Assembly: GCF_026343335.1 (NCBI RefSeq) | Contig: NZ_JAPELX010000001.1 | Span: 2,232,001-2,296,000 of the forward strand | DNA from: Streptomyces sp. NBC_00078 | GTDB lineage: Bacteria > Actinomycetota > Actinomycetes > Streptomycetales > Streptomycetaceae | Length of the DNA: 64,000 nucleotides | Direction of reading: 5' to 3' | The notes under the pieces: generated by a model | What the model saw: the letters and a program-made list of their open reading frames with translations, nothing else | Databases searched by the model: none | What the model was told of the DNA's origin: nothing | Translations under genes and position numbers: made by a program | Shown: positions 53,239-62,254 of the stretch, one piece after another | Numbering within the stretch: the stretch's first letter is position 1 | How the letters are laid out: each line of letters opens with the position of its first letter

Positions 53239-53970
53239 CTATCCTACGGCCGTCCCGAACAGGATGCCCAGGGCGTACGTCACACCGGCCGCCGCACCAC
53301 CGAGAGCGAGCTGCCTGAGCCCGCTGAACCACCAGGTCCGCGCCGTCACCCTGGCCACCACCGCACCGCAGGCGAACAGCCCGAAGAACGCGAGCAGCAG
53401 GGCGGGCCACAGCACGGTGGCACCGAGCAGATACGGCAGCACCGGCAGCAGCGCGCCCAGCGCGAAGGAGCCGAAGGAGGACACGGCGGCGACGAGCGGC
53501 GAGGGCAGATCGCCGGGGTCGATGCCGAGTTCCTCGCGGGCGTGTATCTCCAGGGCCTGCTCGGGGTCCGTCGACAGCTGACGGGCGACCTCGCGCGCCA
53601 GCTCGGGCTCGACCCCGCGGGCCTCGTAGAGCGCCGCGAGCTCGGCCTCCTCGTCCGCGGGGTGCTTCCTCAGCTCGGCGCGCTCCACGTCCAGCTCGGC
53701 CTCGACGAGTTCACGCTGCGAGGCGACGGACGTGTACTCGCCCGCGGCCATCGAGAAGGCGCCGGCGGCGAGGCCCGCGAGCCCGGTCAGCACGATGGTC
53801 TGCTGGCCCGCGGCCCCACCCGCGACACCGGTCATCAGGGCGAGGTTGGAGACCAGGCCGTCCATCGCGCCGAAGACGGCGGGGCGCAGCCAGCCGCCGT
53901 TCACATCCCGGTGCGTGTGGTTGTCCCGGTGCGCCACGTGCAGCGCGGCCTCGGTTTCGATGATCGCCAT
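53239..53970 (-). CDS. VIT1/CCC1-family metal transporter
   Basis: 243 residues. N-terminal RPAVFGAMDGLVSNLALMTG is the family hallmark, followed by membrane segments, the cytoplasmic metal-binding helical insert (EYTSVASQRELVEAELDVER) and three C-terminal membrane helices. Homologues export or store Fe2+ or Mn2+ (vacuolar in plants and yeast, across the plasma membrane in bacteria). GGGGGA precedes the ATG at 53970. A sequence like a DmdR/DtxR iron box lies 17 bases upstream. Confidence 0.9.
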   Translation of the reverse strand: MAIIETEAALHVAHRDNHTHRDVNGGWLRPAVFGAMDGLVSNLALMTGVAGGAAGQQTIVLTGLAGLAAGAFSMAAGEYTSVASQRELVEAELDVERAELRKHPADEEAELAALYEARGVEPELAREVARQLSTDPEQALEIHAREELGIDPGDLPSPLVAAVSSFGSFALGALLPVLPYLLGATVLWPALLLAFFGLFACGAVVARVTARTWWFSGLRQLALGGAAAGVTYALGILFGTAVG

Positions 53971-53986
53971 TGCGGGGGTCCCCCAG

Positions 53987-54005
53987 GAAGCTAAGCCAAA
54001 GCTAA
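53987..54005 (-). promoter_or_regulatory. Possible iron box (DmdR/DtxR type)
   Basis: On the transporter strand TTAGCTTTGGCTTAGCTTC, 13 of 19 matches to the Streptomyces iron-box consensus TTAGGTTAGGCTCACCTAA. A short perfect repeat CCAAAG-CTAA-CTTTGG overlaps it (53996-54011). Position just before the ribosome site fits repression. Assignment is by eye. Confidence 0.4.
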
Positions 54006-54229
54006 CTTTGGACAAGTTCTACTCCTCGACAACGCAAAAGTTACGCCACCGATTCCGCCGCCGCCAGCAAGGAAAGGCTCGGCTAACCTGCGGCTTTACC
54101 TCGCGACGCTCATCCGTGTATGGGACCGCACATATGTCGACCGGGTGATGCTGAGTCCCGTCCGGCTCTGCGAAACCCCTCCGGTGGGACACATCCGAGA
54201 AAGGGGTCCGCGCCCTGAGAGGCCCGCCA

Positions 54230-55375
54230 ATGAGCCGCCCGGAACCCTCGGAGGAGAAGCCGCGTATGGCATCGATCGCCTGCATTCCTTCTGTCCCCTC
54301 ACCCGGGAACGCCGCCGACCTCCGCGAGCGGGCACGCGGTGCACTGCTCGGCCTGGCCGTCGGGGACGCCCTCGGCGCCCCCGCGGAGAACATGAAGCCG
54401 TCCGAGATCCGCGCCCGCTGGGGCCGCATCACGGGTTACGTGACCGACCGGCCGGCGGGCACGGACGACACGGAGTACGCGATCTTCTCCGGTCTGCTCC
54501 TGGCCCGGCACGGCTGCGCCCTCACCCCGGCCCATGTGGAGGCGGCCTGGCACGAGTGGATCGCGGACCGCGCGGAGGGCCCGTTCCGGGGGGCCGGCTT
54601 CAGCGAACGCGGCACCCTGGAGAACCTCCGCCGCGGCCTCGCCGTCCCCATCTCCGCCCAGCACCGCCACGCCTGGAGCGACGGCCTGGCCATGCGCGCG
54701 GCCCCCTTCGGCGTCTTCGCCGCGGGCCGCCCCGCCGAGGCGGCCCGGCTCGCGGCCGTCGACGGTTCGGTGAGCCACGAGGGCGAGGGCATCTACGGCG
54801 GCCAGGCGGTCGCGGCGGGGGTGGCGGCTGCGATGGCGGGGGCACCGCCGATCGCGGTCGTGGCCTCCGCGCTGGCCGTGATCCCGGACGACTCGTGGAC
54901 GGCCCGCTCGCTGCGCCGGGCCGTGACGGTGGCCCACCGCGGCGAACGAGCGGTCCGCTCGGCGGTCGTCATCGGCGGCTACCCGTGGACCGACCTGGCT
55001 CCGGAGGCGGTCGCGCTGGCCTTCGGGGCGTACGCGGCGGCCGACGGCGACTTCAGGCAGGCCGTCCTCACCGCGGTGAACATGGGCCGGGACGCCGACA
55101 CGACGGCCGCGGTGGCGGGCGCTCTGGCGGGCGCGACACAAGGAGTCTCCGCGATCCCGGCGGAGTGGGCGGCGGCGATCGGGCCGGCGCGGGGCAGCTG
55201 CCTGCCGGCGATGGCAGGCCATCACGTACTGGACGTGGCGGAGCTGCTGGTACAGGGCGGGGGCGTGACCGTACAGGAACTCCCACCGGACGTACCGGTC
55301 CGCGCCGACTGCCCGCCACCGGACGCGACCGCCTTCACCCTGGCAGCGAACGACGAGGCGGAGGCGGCCCGGTGA
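54230..55375 (+). CDS. ADP-ribosylglycohydrolase family protein, paralogue 1
   Basis: 381 residues of the all-helical DraG/ARH fold: RGALLGLAVGDALGAPAENM, metal site AGTDDTEYAIFSGLLL, and a second metal site NMGRDADTTAAVAGALAGAT. Both Mg2+ or Mn2+ sites look intact, so it can be an active hydrolase of ADP-ribosyl or related N/O-glycosidic bonds. Two starts are possible: ATG 54230 (GAGAGG before it) and ATG 54266 (GGAGGAG at a longer distance). It opens a seven-gene operon, with its stop overlapping the next GTG. Confidence 0.88.
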   Translation: MSRPEPSEEKPRMASIACIPSVPSPGNAADLRERARGALLGLAVGDALGAPAENMKPSEIRARWGRITGYVTDRPAGTDDTEYAIFSGLLLARHGCALTPAHVEAAWHEWIADRAEGPFRGAGFSERGTLENLRRGLAVPISAQHRHAWSDGLAMRAAPFGVFAAGRPAEAARLAAVDGSVSHEGEGIYGGQAVAAGVAAAMAGAPPIAVVASALAVIPDDSWTARSLRRAVTVAHRGERAVRSAVVIGGYPWTDLAPEAVALAFGAYAAADGDFRQAVLTAVNMGRDADTTAAVAGALAGATQGVSAIPAEWAAAIGPARGSCLPAMAGHHVLDVAELLVQGGGVTVQELPPDVPVRADCPPPDATAFTLAANDEAEAAR

Positions 55376-56757
55376 GACCGCCCGGGCCATGGGCGGTGGG
55401 GGCGGGCCCCACCGCCCCGGCAAACCATCCCGCCGCCACCGACCCGACGGTCACGGCGAACCCGCCGGTCACACCGCGGCCGACGGTCACGGCGGAGCCG
55501 AACGGACTCGCGGCCGCCGGCGGCGGCGAGGGCGCCGTGCAGAGGCCACCGGCACCCGACGACGAAAGCCGCGCGGCCGGTGCGGGTGGGAAGAGCAGAG
55601 CCGAAGGCGAAGCCGAGGAGGTTCACGCCCCACCGCGCCCGCAGGGACGTCGCATCGAGGGCCTCCTGCTCGGCCTGGCCGCGGGCGACGCCGCGGGCTG
55701 GCCCGCCGCCCGCCACCGGGCCGCCCGTATGCCGGAGTGGACCCGCCGGCTCACCCGCGAACTCGACACCTTCGCCGAACAGAACGCCACCACCACCCTC
55801 CCCGTCCCCATCGCCCTGAACCAGTCCCCCGAGCCACTCCGGCTCGGCCCCTCGGACGACGCCGAGTGGGCGGCCTTCGCCGCGGAGGCCCTTCTGCGGG
55901 CCGGGGACGACACCGTGCTCGGCGACCTGAGCCGGGAACGCCGCGCCCGCGCCGCCATCGACCTCACCTGGAACGCCGTGGCCAGCGAGGTCGCCGCCGC
56001 GGCGGACCGCGCCCCGGAGGTCGAGTCCGCCGTCCTGCCCCTGCGCGCCCGTATCTCCGTCCGCGCCGGCCTCGGCAACCTCGCCACCGGCCTGCGCCCG
56101 CCCGCCACCGGCCACGACAACCCCCACTACTTCGACGACGCGGCCTGCGTACGGGCCTGTGTCCTCGCCGTGGCCCACCCCGGCGCCCCCCGACTCGCCG
56201 CCGACCTGGCCGAGTTCGACGCCCGCTACACCCAGGACGGCGACGGAGTACGCGGTGCCCGGGCGATGGCGGCGGCACTGGCGCTGGCCCTGGCCGGCGC
56301 GGACGTCGGGACCTGCGTGGCAGCAGCCCTCACCGAACTCCCCGAGGCCACGGAGATCGGCCGCAACGCCCGCCACGCGCTCAAGCTGGCCGCCGACGCC
56401 GAGACCGCCTTCACCCTGATCCCTCTCCTGGAACACCAGATCGTCGACCACGTCTACAGCTACGGCATCGCAGCCGCGGAAACGGTCCCGGTCGCCCTCG
56501 CCCTGGCCACCGCCTCGGGCGGAAGGATCGCGGAAGCGGTGCCGGCCGCGGCGTGTCTGTCCCGCGTCGCCGACTCGGCCCCGGCCCTCACGGGCGCCCT
56601 GACCGGCGCGCTGGGCGGCGGCGACTCGATCCCGCCGTCCTGGCGGGAGGCCTGCCGCACCCTCTCCGGCTGCGCGCTCCCCCGCCTCACCGGCACCGAC
56701 CTGGTGGAACTCGCCGAACTCCTGGAAGCCACGCAACCGGCCCCGCCAGGAGGATGA
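55372..56757 (+). CDS. ADP-ribosylglycohydrolase family protein, paralogue 2 (divergent)
   Basis: 461 residues from the GTG that overlaps the previous stop. A disordered Pro/Thr/Ala/Gly-rich leader of about 90 residues precedes the fold (GRRIEGLLLGLAAGDAAGWP). The first metal site reads SDDAEWAAFAAEALL instead of TDDT, and the second, normally GRDADT, reads SRVADSAPALTGALTG. Key acidic or hydroxyl ligands are therefore partly replaced, which suggests weak, altered or lost catalysis and perhaps a binding or regulatory role. Seven bases separate it from the next gene. Confidence 0.82.
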   Translation: MRPPGPWAVGAGPTAPANHPAATDPTVTANPPVTPRPTVTAEPNGLAAAGGGEGAVQRPPAPDDESRAAGAGGKSRAEGEAEEVHAPPRPQGRRIEGLLLGLAAGDAAGWPAARHRAARMPEWTRRLTRELDTFAEQNATTTLPVPIALNQSPEPLRLGPSDDAEWAAFAAEALLRAGDDTVLGDLSRERRARAAIDLTWNAVASEVAAAADRAPEVESAVLPLRARISVRAGLGNLATGLRPPATGHDNPHYFDDAACVRACVLAVAHPGAPRLAADLAEFDARYTQDGDGVRGARAMAAALALALAGADVGTCVAAALTELPEATEIGRNARHALKLAADAETAFTLIPLLEHQIVDHVYSYGIAAAETVPVALALATASGGRIAEAVPAAACLSRVADSAPALTGALTGALGGGDSIPPSWREACRTLSGCALPRLTGTDLVELAELLEATQPAPPGG

Positions 56758-56764
56758 TTCGGCC

Positions 56765-57931
56765 ATGATGCCCAAACAGGCAGAAAACAGCCTCGATGAC
56801 CGGATCACCGGAGCCCTCGTGGGCGCGGCGGTGGGCGACGCGCTCGGCGGTCCCGTCGAGGGCTACTCACCCGACCAGATCCTGCAGCGCCACGGCGGCC
56901 GCGTCCACGGCATCGTCGGCCCCTGGAGCGGCGACGACTGGCGCACGGCGCGCCCCATCGCGCCGTATCACAAGGGCGACGGCCACGTCACCGACGACAC
57001 CTTGCTGACGCATGCGCTGGTCCGGGTGTACGCACAGGTCCGCGACCACCTGGACGCGTACGCGATCGCGGAGCACCTGGTCCCGGACCTGATGACCAAA
57101 CCGCGCTGGATCCCGGAGCTGGAGACGGAGACCATCCCACTGCACCGTGTCTTCCTGGCGGAGAAATGGCTGGTGGCCCGTCTCCACTACGGCCATGTCG
57201 ACCCGCGCGAGGCCGGCGTCGGCAACATCGTCAACTGCGGTGCGGCGATGTACATGGCCCCGGTCGGCCTGGTGAACGCGGCCGCGCCGACGGCCGCCTA
57301 CGCCGAGGCGATCGACATCGCGGGCGCCCACCAGTCGTCGTACGGCCGCGAGGCGGCGGGTGTCTTCGCAGCTGCCGTGGCAGCGGCAGCGGCCCCCGCA
57401 GCGACACCGGACTCGGTCGTCACCGCCGCGCTCTCCCTGGCGAAGGACGGCACCCGCACGGCGATCGAGCGGGTCTGCGAAGTGGCCCTGCGCCACTCGG
57501 ACTTCGAGTCCGCGCTGATTCCACTCCGCGAGGCGGTGGCCCCGTACGACACGGTGGGCCCGGACTACCGCTCCCCCTCCCTCGGGGCCCGCCGCCCGTC
57601 GCGCCTCCATTCGATCGAGGAACTGCCCGTCGCCCTGGGCATGTTGGTGCTGTCTCGCGGCGACTACCGGCACGCGGTCCTGGGCGCGGTGAACTACGGC
57701 CGCGACTGCGACTCGATCGCGACGATGGCGGGCGCGCTCGCCGGGGCTCTGGGTTCCCAGATCCCCGAGGACTGGTCGAAGACGGTGGCGGAGGCGAGCC
57801 GTCTGGATCTGTGGGAGCCGGCGGCGACGCTCGCGCGGGTGACCCGGGAGATCTTCGACCGGGACGTCCAGCGCCGCAGGGCCCACGAGGCGGCGTTCAC
57901 CGAGATCGGGGGCCTGAGATGCTCCGAGTGA
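56765..57931 (+). CDS. ADP-ribosylglycohydrolase family protein, paralogue 3
   Basis: 388 residues with a GGAGGATGA-type site just before the ATG. Family segments are clear: DDRITGALVGAAVGDALGGP, metal site GHVTDDTLLTHALVRVYA, VGNIVNCGAAMYMAPVGLVN and the second site NYGRDCDSIATMAGALAGAL. It is predicted active. The sequence around VGNIVNCGAAMYM resembles bacterial members acting on small nucleoside-like substrates rather than on dinitrogenase reductase, but this is inference. The end overlaps the next gene by 13 bases. Confidence 0.87.
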   Translation: MMPKQAENSLDDRITGALVGAAVGDALGGPVEGYSPDQILQRHGGRVHGIVGPWSGDDWRTARPIAPYHKGDGHVTDDTLLTHALVRVYAQVRDHLDAYAIAEHLVPDLMTKPRWIPELETETIPLHRVFLAEKWLVARLHYGHVDPREAGVGNIVNCGAAMYMAPVGLVNAAAPTAAYAEAIDIAGAHQSSYGREAAGVFAAAVAAAAAPAATPDSVVTAALSLAKDGTRTAIERVCEVALRHSDFESALIPLREAVAPYDTVGPDYRSPSLGARRPSRLHSIEELPVALGMLVLSRGDYRHAVLGAVNYGRDCDSIATMAGALAGALGSQIPEDWSKTVAEASRLDLWEPAATLARVTREIFDRDVQRRRAHEAAFTEIGGLRCSE

Positions 57932-59286
57932 CCTGGGTCCAGCCCGAGGACCTGATCGGCCACGAGCTGAGACAGGCCGCCCTGGACGGCCGTGAGCCGT
58001 CGGCGATCGCGGCGCGATGGAGAGCCGCGGGCGGTACGCAGGCCCCGCTGCGGGCCGGCGCGTCCCCGGAACCGGCCACGCGCTATCTTCGGCTGCTCGC
58101 GAAGGACCTGCTGGACGAACTGGCGGACCTGCCGAGCGCCTTGGGCGAGTGTGAGCCGACGGATCTGCGGAAGATCAAGGCCCTGTGCCCCAACTGGCCC
58201 GCCACCAACCCCACTTCGCCCACGCTCCCTTCACCGTCCCGCCTCGAAGCCGCCTGGCTCGGCCGCGCCGCGGGATGCCTCCTGGGCAAACCCGTGGAGA
58301 AACTCCCCCTGGAGGGCATCCGCGAGCTGGCCCGGTCCACCGGCAACTGGCCTTTGCACACCTACTTCACGGCCCGCGGAGTCCCCGAGGACCTCGCCTC
58401 GCGACACCCCTGGAACCGCCGCTCCGCGACGACCTCCCTCGCGGAGAACATCGACGGCATGCCCGAGGACGACGACCTCAACTACCCCCTCCTCAACCTG
58501 CTGCTGCTCCAGCGGCACGGCAGGCGGTTCACCACCACCGACGTGGCGGACCTGTGGCTGTGCGAACTCCCGGCGGGCCGCACGTTCACCGCCGAGCGCG
58601 TCGCCTACCGCAATCTCCTCCTCGGCCTGGAACCGCCCCGCACAGCACGTCACCGCAACCCCTTCCGCGAATGGATCGGCGCCCTCATCCGCGCCGACGT
58701 CCACGGCTGGACCAACCCCGGCGACCCGGCGGCCGCGGCACAGCAGGCCCACCGGGACGCCACCCTCACCCACACCGCGAACGGTGTCTACGCGGCGATG
58801 TTCACGGCCGCCACCATCGCCACCGCGGTGACCGGCGACCATGACGTCCACGCCTGCCTCCGCACCGGCCTGACGGTGATCCCACCCGGCTCCCGCCTGG
58901 CCAGGGCCGTCCGTCACGCCGTTCGCCTCGCCGAAGAACACACGGACTTCCACACCGTCGTCGACGAACTCCACGCCGCCCACGCCGCCACCCACCACTG
59001 GGTCCACGCCGTCCCCAACACAGCCCTCCTCGCCGCCGCCCTCACCCACGCGGACGGCGACTTCGCCGGCTCCATCTGCCGTGCCGTGTCCGGGGGCTGG
59101 GACACCGACTCCAACGGCGCCACCGCCGGCGGCATCGCCGCCCTCCTCGCCGGCTCCCCCTGCGCGCTTCCCGGCCGCTGGACGACCCCCCTGAAGAACC
59201 GGCTGGCCACCTCCGTCGGTGACTTCAACGGCATCGGTTTCGACGCCCTGGCCCATCTCACCCACCGGGAGGCATCCCGACCATGA
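57919..59286 (+). CDS. ADP-ribosylglycohydrolase family protein, paralogue 4
   Basis: 455 residues. An N-terminal region of about 110 residues (MLRVTWVQPEDLIGHELRQA, then RYLRLLAKDLLDELADLPSA) precedes the fold (LEAAWLGRAAGCLLGKPVEK). First site: GMPEDDDLNYPLLNLLLLQR, with DDD in place of DDT. Second site: SGGWDTDSNGATAGGIAALL, intact. TANGVYAAMFTAATIATAVT is typical of the branch. Start ATG 57919 lies inside the previous gene. The stop overlaps the ribokinase start (ATGA). Confidence 0.87.
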   Translation: MLRVTWVQPEDLIGHELRQAALDGREPSAIAARWRAAGGTQAPLRAGASPEPATRYLRLLAKDLLDELADLPSALGECEPTDLRKIKALCPNWPATNPTSPTLPSPSRLEAAWLGRAAGCLLGKPVEKLPLEGIRELARSTGNWPLHTYFTARGVPEDLASRHPWNRRSATTSLAENIDGMPEDDDLNYPLLNLLLLQRHGRRFTTTDVADLWLCELPAGRTFTAERVAYRNLLLGLEPPRTARHRNPFREWIGALIRADVHGWTNPGDPAAAAQQAHRDATLTHTANGVYAAMFTAATIATAVTGDHDVHACLRTGLTVIPPGSRLARAVRHAVRLAEEHTDFHTVVDELHAAHAATHHWVHAVPNTALLAAALTHADGDFAGSICRAVSGGWDTDSNGATAGGIAALLAGSPCALPGRWTTPLKNRLATSVGDFNGIGFDALAHLTHREASRP

Positions 59287-60176
59287 CCCACATCGTCGTA
59301 CTGGGCAGCACGAACATGGACCTCGTCGCCTACGTCGAGAAGGCCCCACAGCTCGGCGAGACCGTCACGGGACGGGAGTTCCGTACGATCCCCGGTGGCA
59401 AGGGCGCCAACCAGGCGATCGCCGCGGCCCGCGCGGGCGCCACCGTCTCGATGATCGGCGCGGTCGGAAACGATGCCTTCGGCACCCGCCTCCGCTCCAC
59501 TCTGGAACACTCGGGCGTCGACACGGACCACCTCCGCACCGTCGAGGCCCCCTCCGGCACCGCCCACATCGTCGTGGGCGACGAAGGCGGCAACGCCATC
59601 GTCGTGATCCCCGGCGCCAACGGCACCGTCGACCACCTCGTCCCCGGCGACGAAGGCCTCATCGCCTCCGCCGACGCCCTGCTCCTCCAGCTGGAGATCC
59701 CCCTGGCCGCGGTGGTGGCGGGCGCGCGGACCGCCCGCGCCCACGGCGTCCGTACGATCCTCACCCCGGCCCCCGCCCGGCCGCTGCCGCCCGAACTCCT
59801 GGCCGCCACCGACCTGTTGGTGCCCAACGAGCACGAGGCGGCGGCCCTGACCGGTGTCACCGACCCGCACAGCGCGGCCGCGTCCCTGCTCGACGAGGTG
59901 CCTGAGGTGGTCGTCACCCTCGGCTCGGCGGGCAGCCTGTACGCGGCCCGCGGCACCGACCCGCTCGCCGTCCCGGCACCACAGGTCACGGCCGTGGACT
60001 CGACGGGCGCGGGTGACACGTTCGTCGGCGCGCTCGCCGTGGCCCTCGGCGAGGGACGGCCGATGACGGAGGCGCTGGCCTGGGCGGGAGCGGCCGCAGC
60101 GCTCTCCGTGCAGCGGCCGGGCGCGTCGGCGTCGATGCCGTACCGCGCCGAGATCGAAACGCGGTTCACGTCATGA
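59283..60176 (+). CDS. PfkB-family carbohydrate kinase, ribokinase-like
   Basis: 297 residues. PfkB signature 1 region TIPGGKGANQAIAAARAGA and signature 2 DSTGAGDTFVGALAVALGE with the catalytic Asp are complete, and the N-terminus VLGSTNMDLVAYVEKAPQLG is ribokinase-like. It probably phosphorylates ribose or a nucleoside. Its coupling to four ADP-ribosylglycohydrolases suggests salvage of the sugar they release. Both ends overlap neighbours by ATGA. Confidence 0.9.
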   Translation: MTHIVVLGSTNMDLVAYVEKAPQLGETVTGREFRTIPGGKGANQAIAAARAGATVSMIGAVGNDAFGTRLRSTLEHSGVDTDHLRTVEAPSGTAHIVVGDEGGNAIVVIPGANGTVDHLVPGDEGLIASADALLLQLEIPLAAVVAGARTARAHGVRTILTPAPARPLPPELLAATDLLVPNEHEAAALTGVTDPHSAAASLLDEVPEVVVTLGSAGSLYAARGTDPLAVPAPQVTAVDSTGAGDTFVGALAVALGEGRPMTEALAWAGAAAALSVQRPGASASMPYRAEIETRFTS

Positions 60177-61363
60177 ACCAAGCCCCGCTCACCGGCCTGC
60201 GCGTCCTCGACCTCGCCACCCTGTTCGCCGGGCCGCTCGCCGCCACGATGCTCGGCGACTTCGGCGCCGAGGTCATCAAGGTGGAACACCCGGCCAAGCC
60301 GGACCCCTCTCGCGGCCACGGCCCGTCGAAGGACGGCGTCGGCCTCTGGTGGAAGCTCCTCGGCCGCAACAAGCAGACCATCACCCTCGACCTCTCCAAG
60401 CCCGGCGGCCGCGCCACCCTCCTGCGCCTCGCGGCCACCGCGGACGTCGTCATCGAGAACTTCCGCCCCGGCACGCTGGAGAAGTGGGACCTGAGCTGGG
60501 CTGAGCTGTCCGCGGCCAACCCCCGCCTGGTCCTCACCCGGGTCACCGCCTTCGGCCAGTTCGGCCCCTACGCGCACCGCCCCGGCTTCGGCACCCTGGC
60601 CGAGGCGATGAGCGGCTTCGCCGCGATCACCGGGGAACCGGACGCACCCCCGACGCTCCCGCCCTTCGGTCTGGCCGACTCCATCGCGGGCCTGGCCACG
60701 GCGTACGCCGTCATGACCGCGCTCGCCGCCCGGGACCGCACCGGAGACGGCCAGGTCGTCGACATGGCCATCATCGAGCCGATCCTGACCGCCCTCGGCC
60801 CCCAGCCGATCTGGTACGACCAGCTCGGCCACGTCCAGCCGCGCACGGGCAACCGCTCCCAGAACAACGCCCCGCGCAACACCTACCTCACCTCCGACGG
60901 CGCCTGGGTCGCCGTGTCGACCTCCGCGCAGTCGATCGCGGAACGCGTGATGCACCTGGTGGGCCGCCCGGAGCTGATCGACGAACCATGGTTCGCGACG
61001 GGCGCCGACCGCGCCCGGCACGCCGACGTCCTGGACGAGGCGGTCGGCACCTGGATCGCCGAGCGCACCCGCACCGAAGTCCTGGCCGCCTTCGAGAAGG
61101 CGGAGGCGGCGGTGGCCCCGATCCAGGACGTCCGGGACGTGATGACGGACCCCCAGTACGCGGCCCTGGACACGATCACGACCCTCGATGACCCGGACCT
61201 CGGCCCCCTGCGTATGCAGAACGTCCTCTTCCGGCTCTCCGCCACCCCCGGCGCGATCCGCTGGGCAGGCCGCCCGCACGGTGCGGACACGGACCGGATC
61301 CTGACCGCGCTCGGTCTGACCCCGGCCGAGCTGACGGCCCTGCGCGAGGAGGGCGCCGTATGA
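60173..61363 (+). CDS. CaiB/BaiF family (class III) CoA-transferase
   Basis: 396 residues: LRVLDLATLFAGPLAATMLG, DFGAEVIKVEHPAKPDPSRG, GRNKQTITLDLSKPGGRAT, VVIENFRPGTLEKWDL and catalytic Asp in GDGQVVDMAIIEPI. It moves CoA between carboxylic acids. The next gene is a CitE-like lyase, a pair that elsewhere activates and cleaves malate- or citramalate-type acids. ATGA overlaps on both sides place it firmly in the operon, though its link to the glycohydrolases is not obvious. Confidence 0.92.
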   Translation: MNQAPLTGLRVLDLATLFAGPLAATMLGDFGAEVIKVEHPAKPDPSRGHGPSKDGVGLWWKLLGRNKQTITLDLSKPGGRATLLRLAATADVVIENFRPGTLEKWDLSWAELSAANPRLVLTRVTAFGQFGPYAHRPGFGTLAEAMSGFAAITGEPDAPPTLPPFGLADSIAGLATAYAVMTALAARDRTGDGQVVDMAIIEPILTALGPQPIWYDQLGHVQPRTGNRSQNNAPRNTYLTSDGAWVAVSTSAQSIAERVMHLVGRPELIDEPWFATGADRARHADVLDEAVGTWIAERTRTEVLAAFEKAEAAVAPIQDVRDVMTDPQYAALDTITTLDDPDLGPLRMQNVLFRLSATPGAIRWAGRPHGADTDRILTALGLTPAELTALREEGAV

Positions 61364-62193
61364 CCACGCCCCCGCTCACCTGGCTCTATGCCCCCGGAGA
61401 CCGCCCGTATGTGGTGGCCAAGGCCCTGGCGGCCGGCGCCGACGTCGTCGTGATCGACCTGGAGGACGCGGTCGCCCCGGACCGCAAGGAGTACGCCCGC
61501 GCCGCGACCGCCGAACTCCTTTCCCACCCGCAGCCGGTCCCGGTCCACGTCCGCGTGAACGCCCTGGACGGCCCGCTGGCTCCGCGGGACCTGGAGGCGG
61601 TGGCCGCGCTGCCCGGGCTCGCGGGTCTGCGGCTGCCGAAGGTGACGGCTCCGGAGCAGGTCATCCGCACCGCGGAACGGTTCGCTGCAGCAGGAGGCGC
61701 CCCCGCCCTGTACGCGCTGCTGGAATCCGCACTGGCCGTCGAGCACGCCTACGCCATCGCGTCCGCCCACCCCTGCCTCCGCGGCATCGCCCTGGGCGAA
61801 TCGGACCTACGGGCCGACCTGGGCGTACGCGAGGACGCGGGCCTCGACTGGTCCCGCTCCCGCATCGTAGGCGCCGCACGGGCGGCGGGCCTGCCCCCTT
61901 CCCCCCAGTCGGTCCACCCGGACATCCGCGACCTGGAGGGCCTGGCAGCCTCCTGCGCCCGCGGCCGCGCCCTCGGCTTCCTCGGCCGCGCGGCCATCCA
62001 CCCGCGCCAGCTCCCCATCATCGAACGGGCCTACCTGCCCACGGCGAGAGAGGTCGAGGAGGCCGAGACGATCGTCAAGGCGGCGACCGCGCAGCAGGGC
62101 GCACAGGCCCTTCCGGACGGACGGTTCATCGACGCGGCGGTGGTGGCGGCAGCGCAGCGCACCCTGTCCCTCGCCCGCCGGAACCACGGTTGA
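61360..62193 (+). CDS. HpcH/HpaI aldolase family CoA-ester lyase (CitE-like)
   Basis: 277 residues of a TIM barrel: TWLYAPGDRPYVVAKALAAG, ADVVVIDLEDAVAPDRKEYA (metal and CoA site), RVNALDGPLAPRDLEAVA, RLPKVTAPEQV and GIALGESDLRADLGVRED. Such enzymes cleave malyl-CoA, citramalyl-CoA or related esters to acetyl-CoA plus an oxoacid. It is the last gene of the operon. Its stop codon lies within the stem of the terminator. Confidence 0.9.
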   Translation: MTTPPLTWLYAPGDRPYVVAKALAAGADVVVIDLEDAVAPDRKEYARAATAELLSHPQPVPVHVRVNALDGPLAPRDLEAVAALPGLAGLRLPKVTAPEQVIRTAERFAAAGGAPALYALLESALAVEHAYAIASAHPCLRGIALGESDLRADLGVREDAGLDWSRSRIVGAARAAGLPPSPQSVHPDIRDLEGLAASCARGRALGFLGRAAIHPRQLPIIERAYLPTAREVEEAETIVKAATAQQGAQALPDGRFIDAAVVAAAQRTLSLARRNHG

Positions 62194-62231
62194 GGGGCGC
62201 CCGCGAAAACCGCGGGCGCCCCTCAACCGTG
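62185..62231. terminator. Perfect 21-bp hairpin between the CoA-lyase gene and lgt
   Basis: CACGGTTGAGGGGCGCCCGC (plus G) pairs without mismatch with its complement around the loop AAAAC. The TGA of the upstream gene (62191-62193) is inside the stem. It separates convergent operons and can serve both. Confidence 0.9.
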
Positions 62232-62254
62232 ATGATCGGCCAACGGCCGACCGG

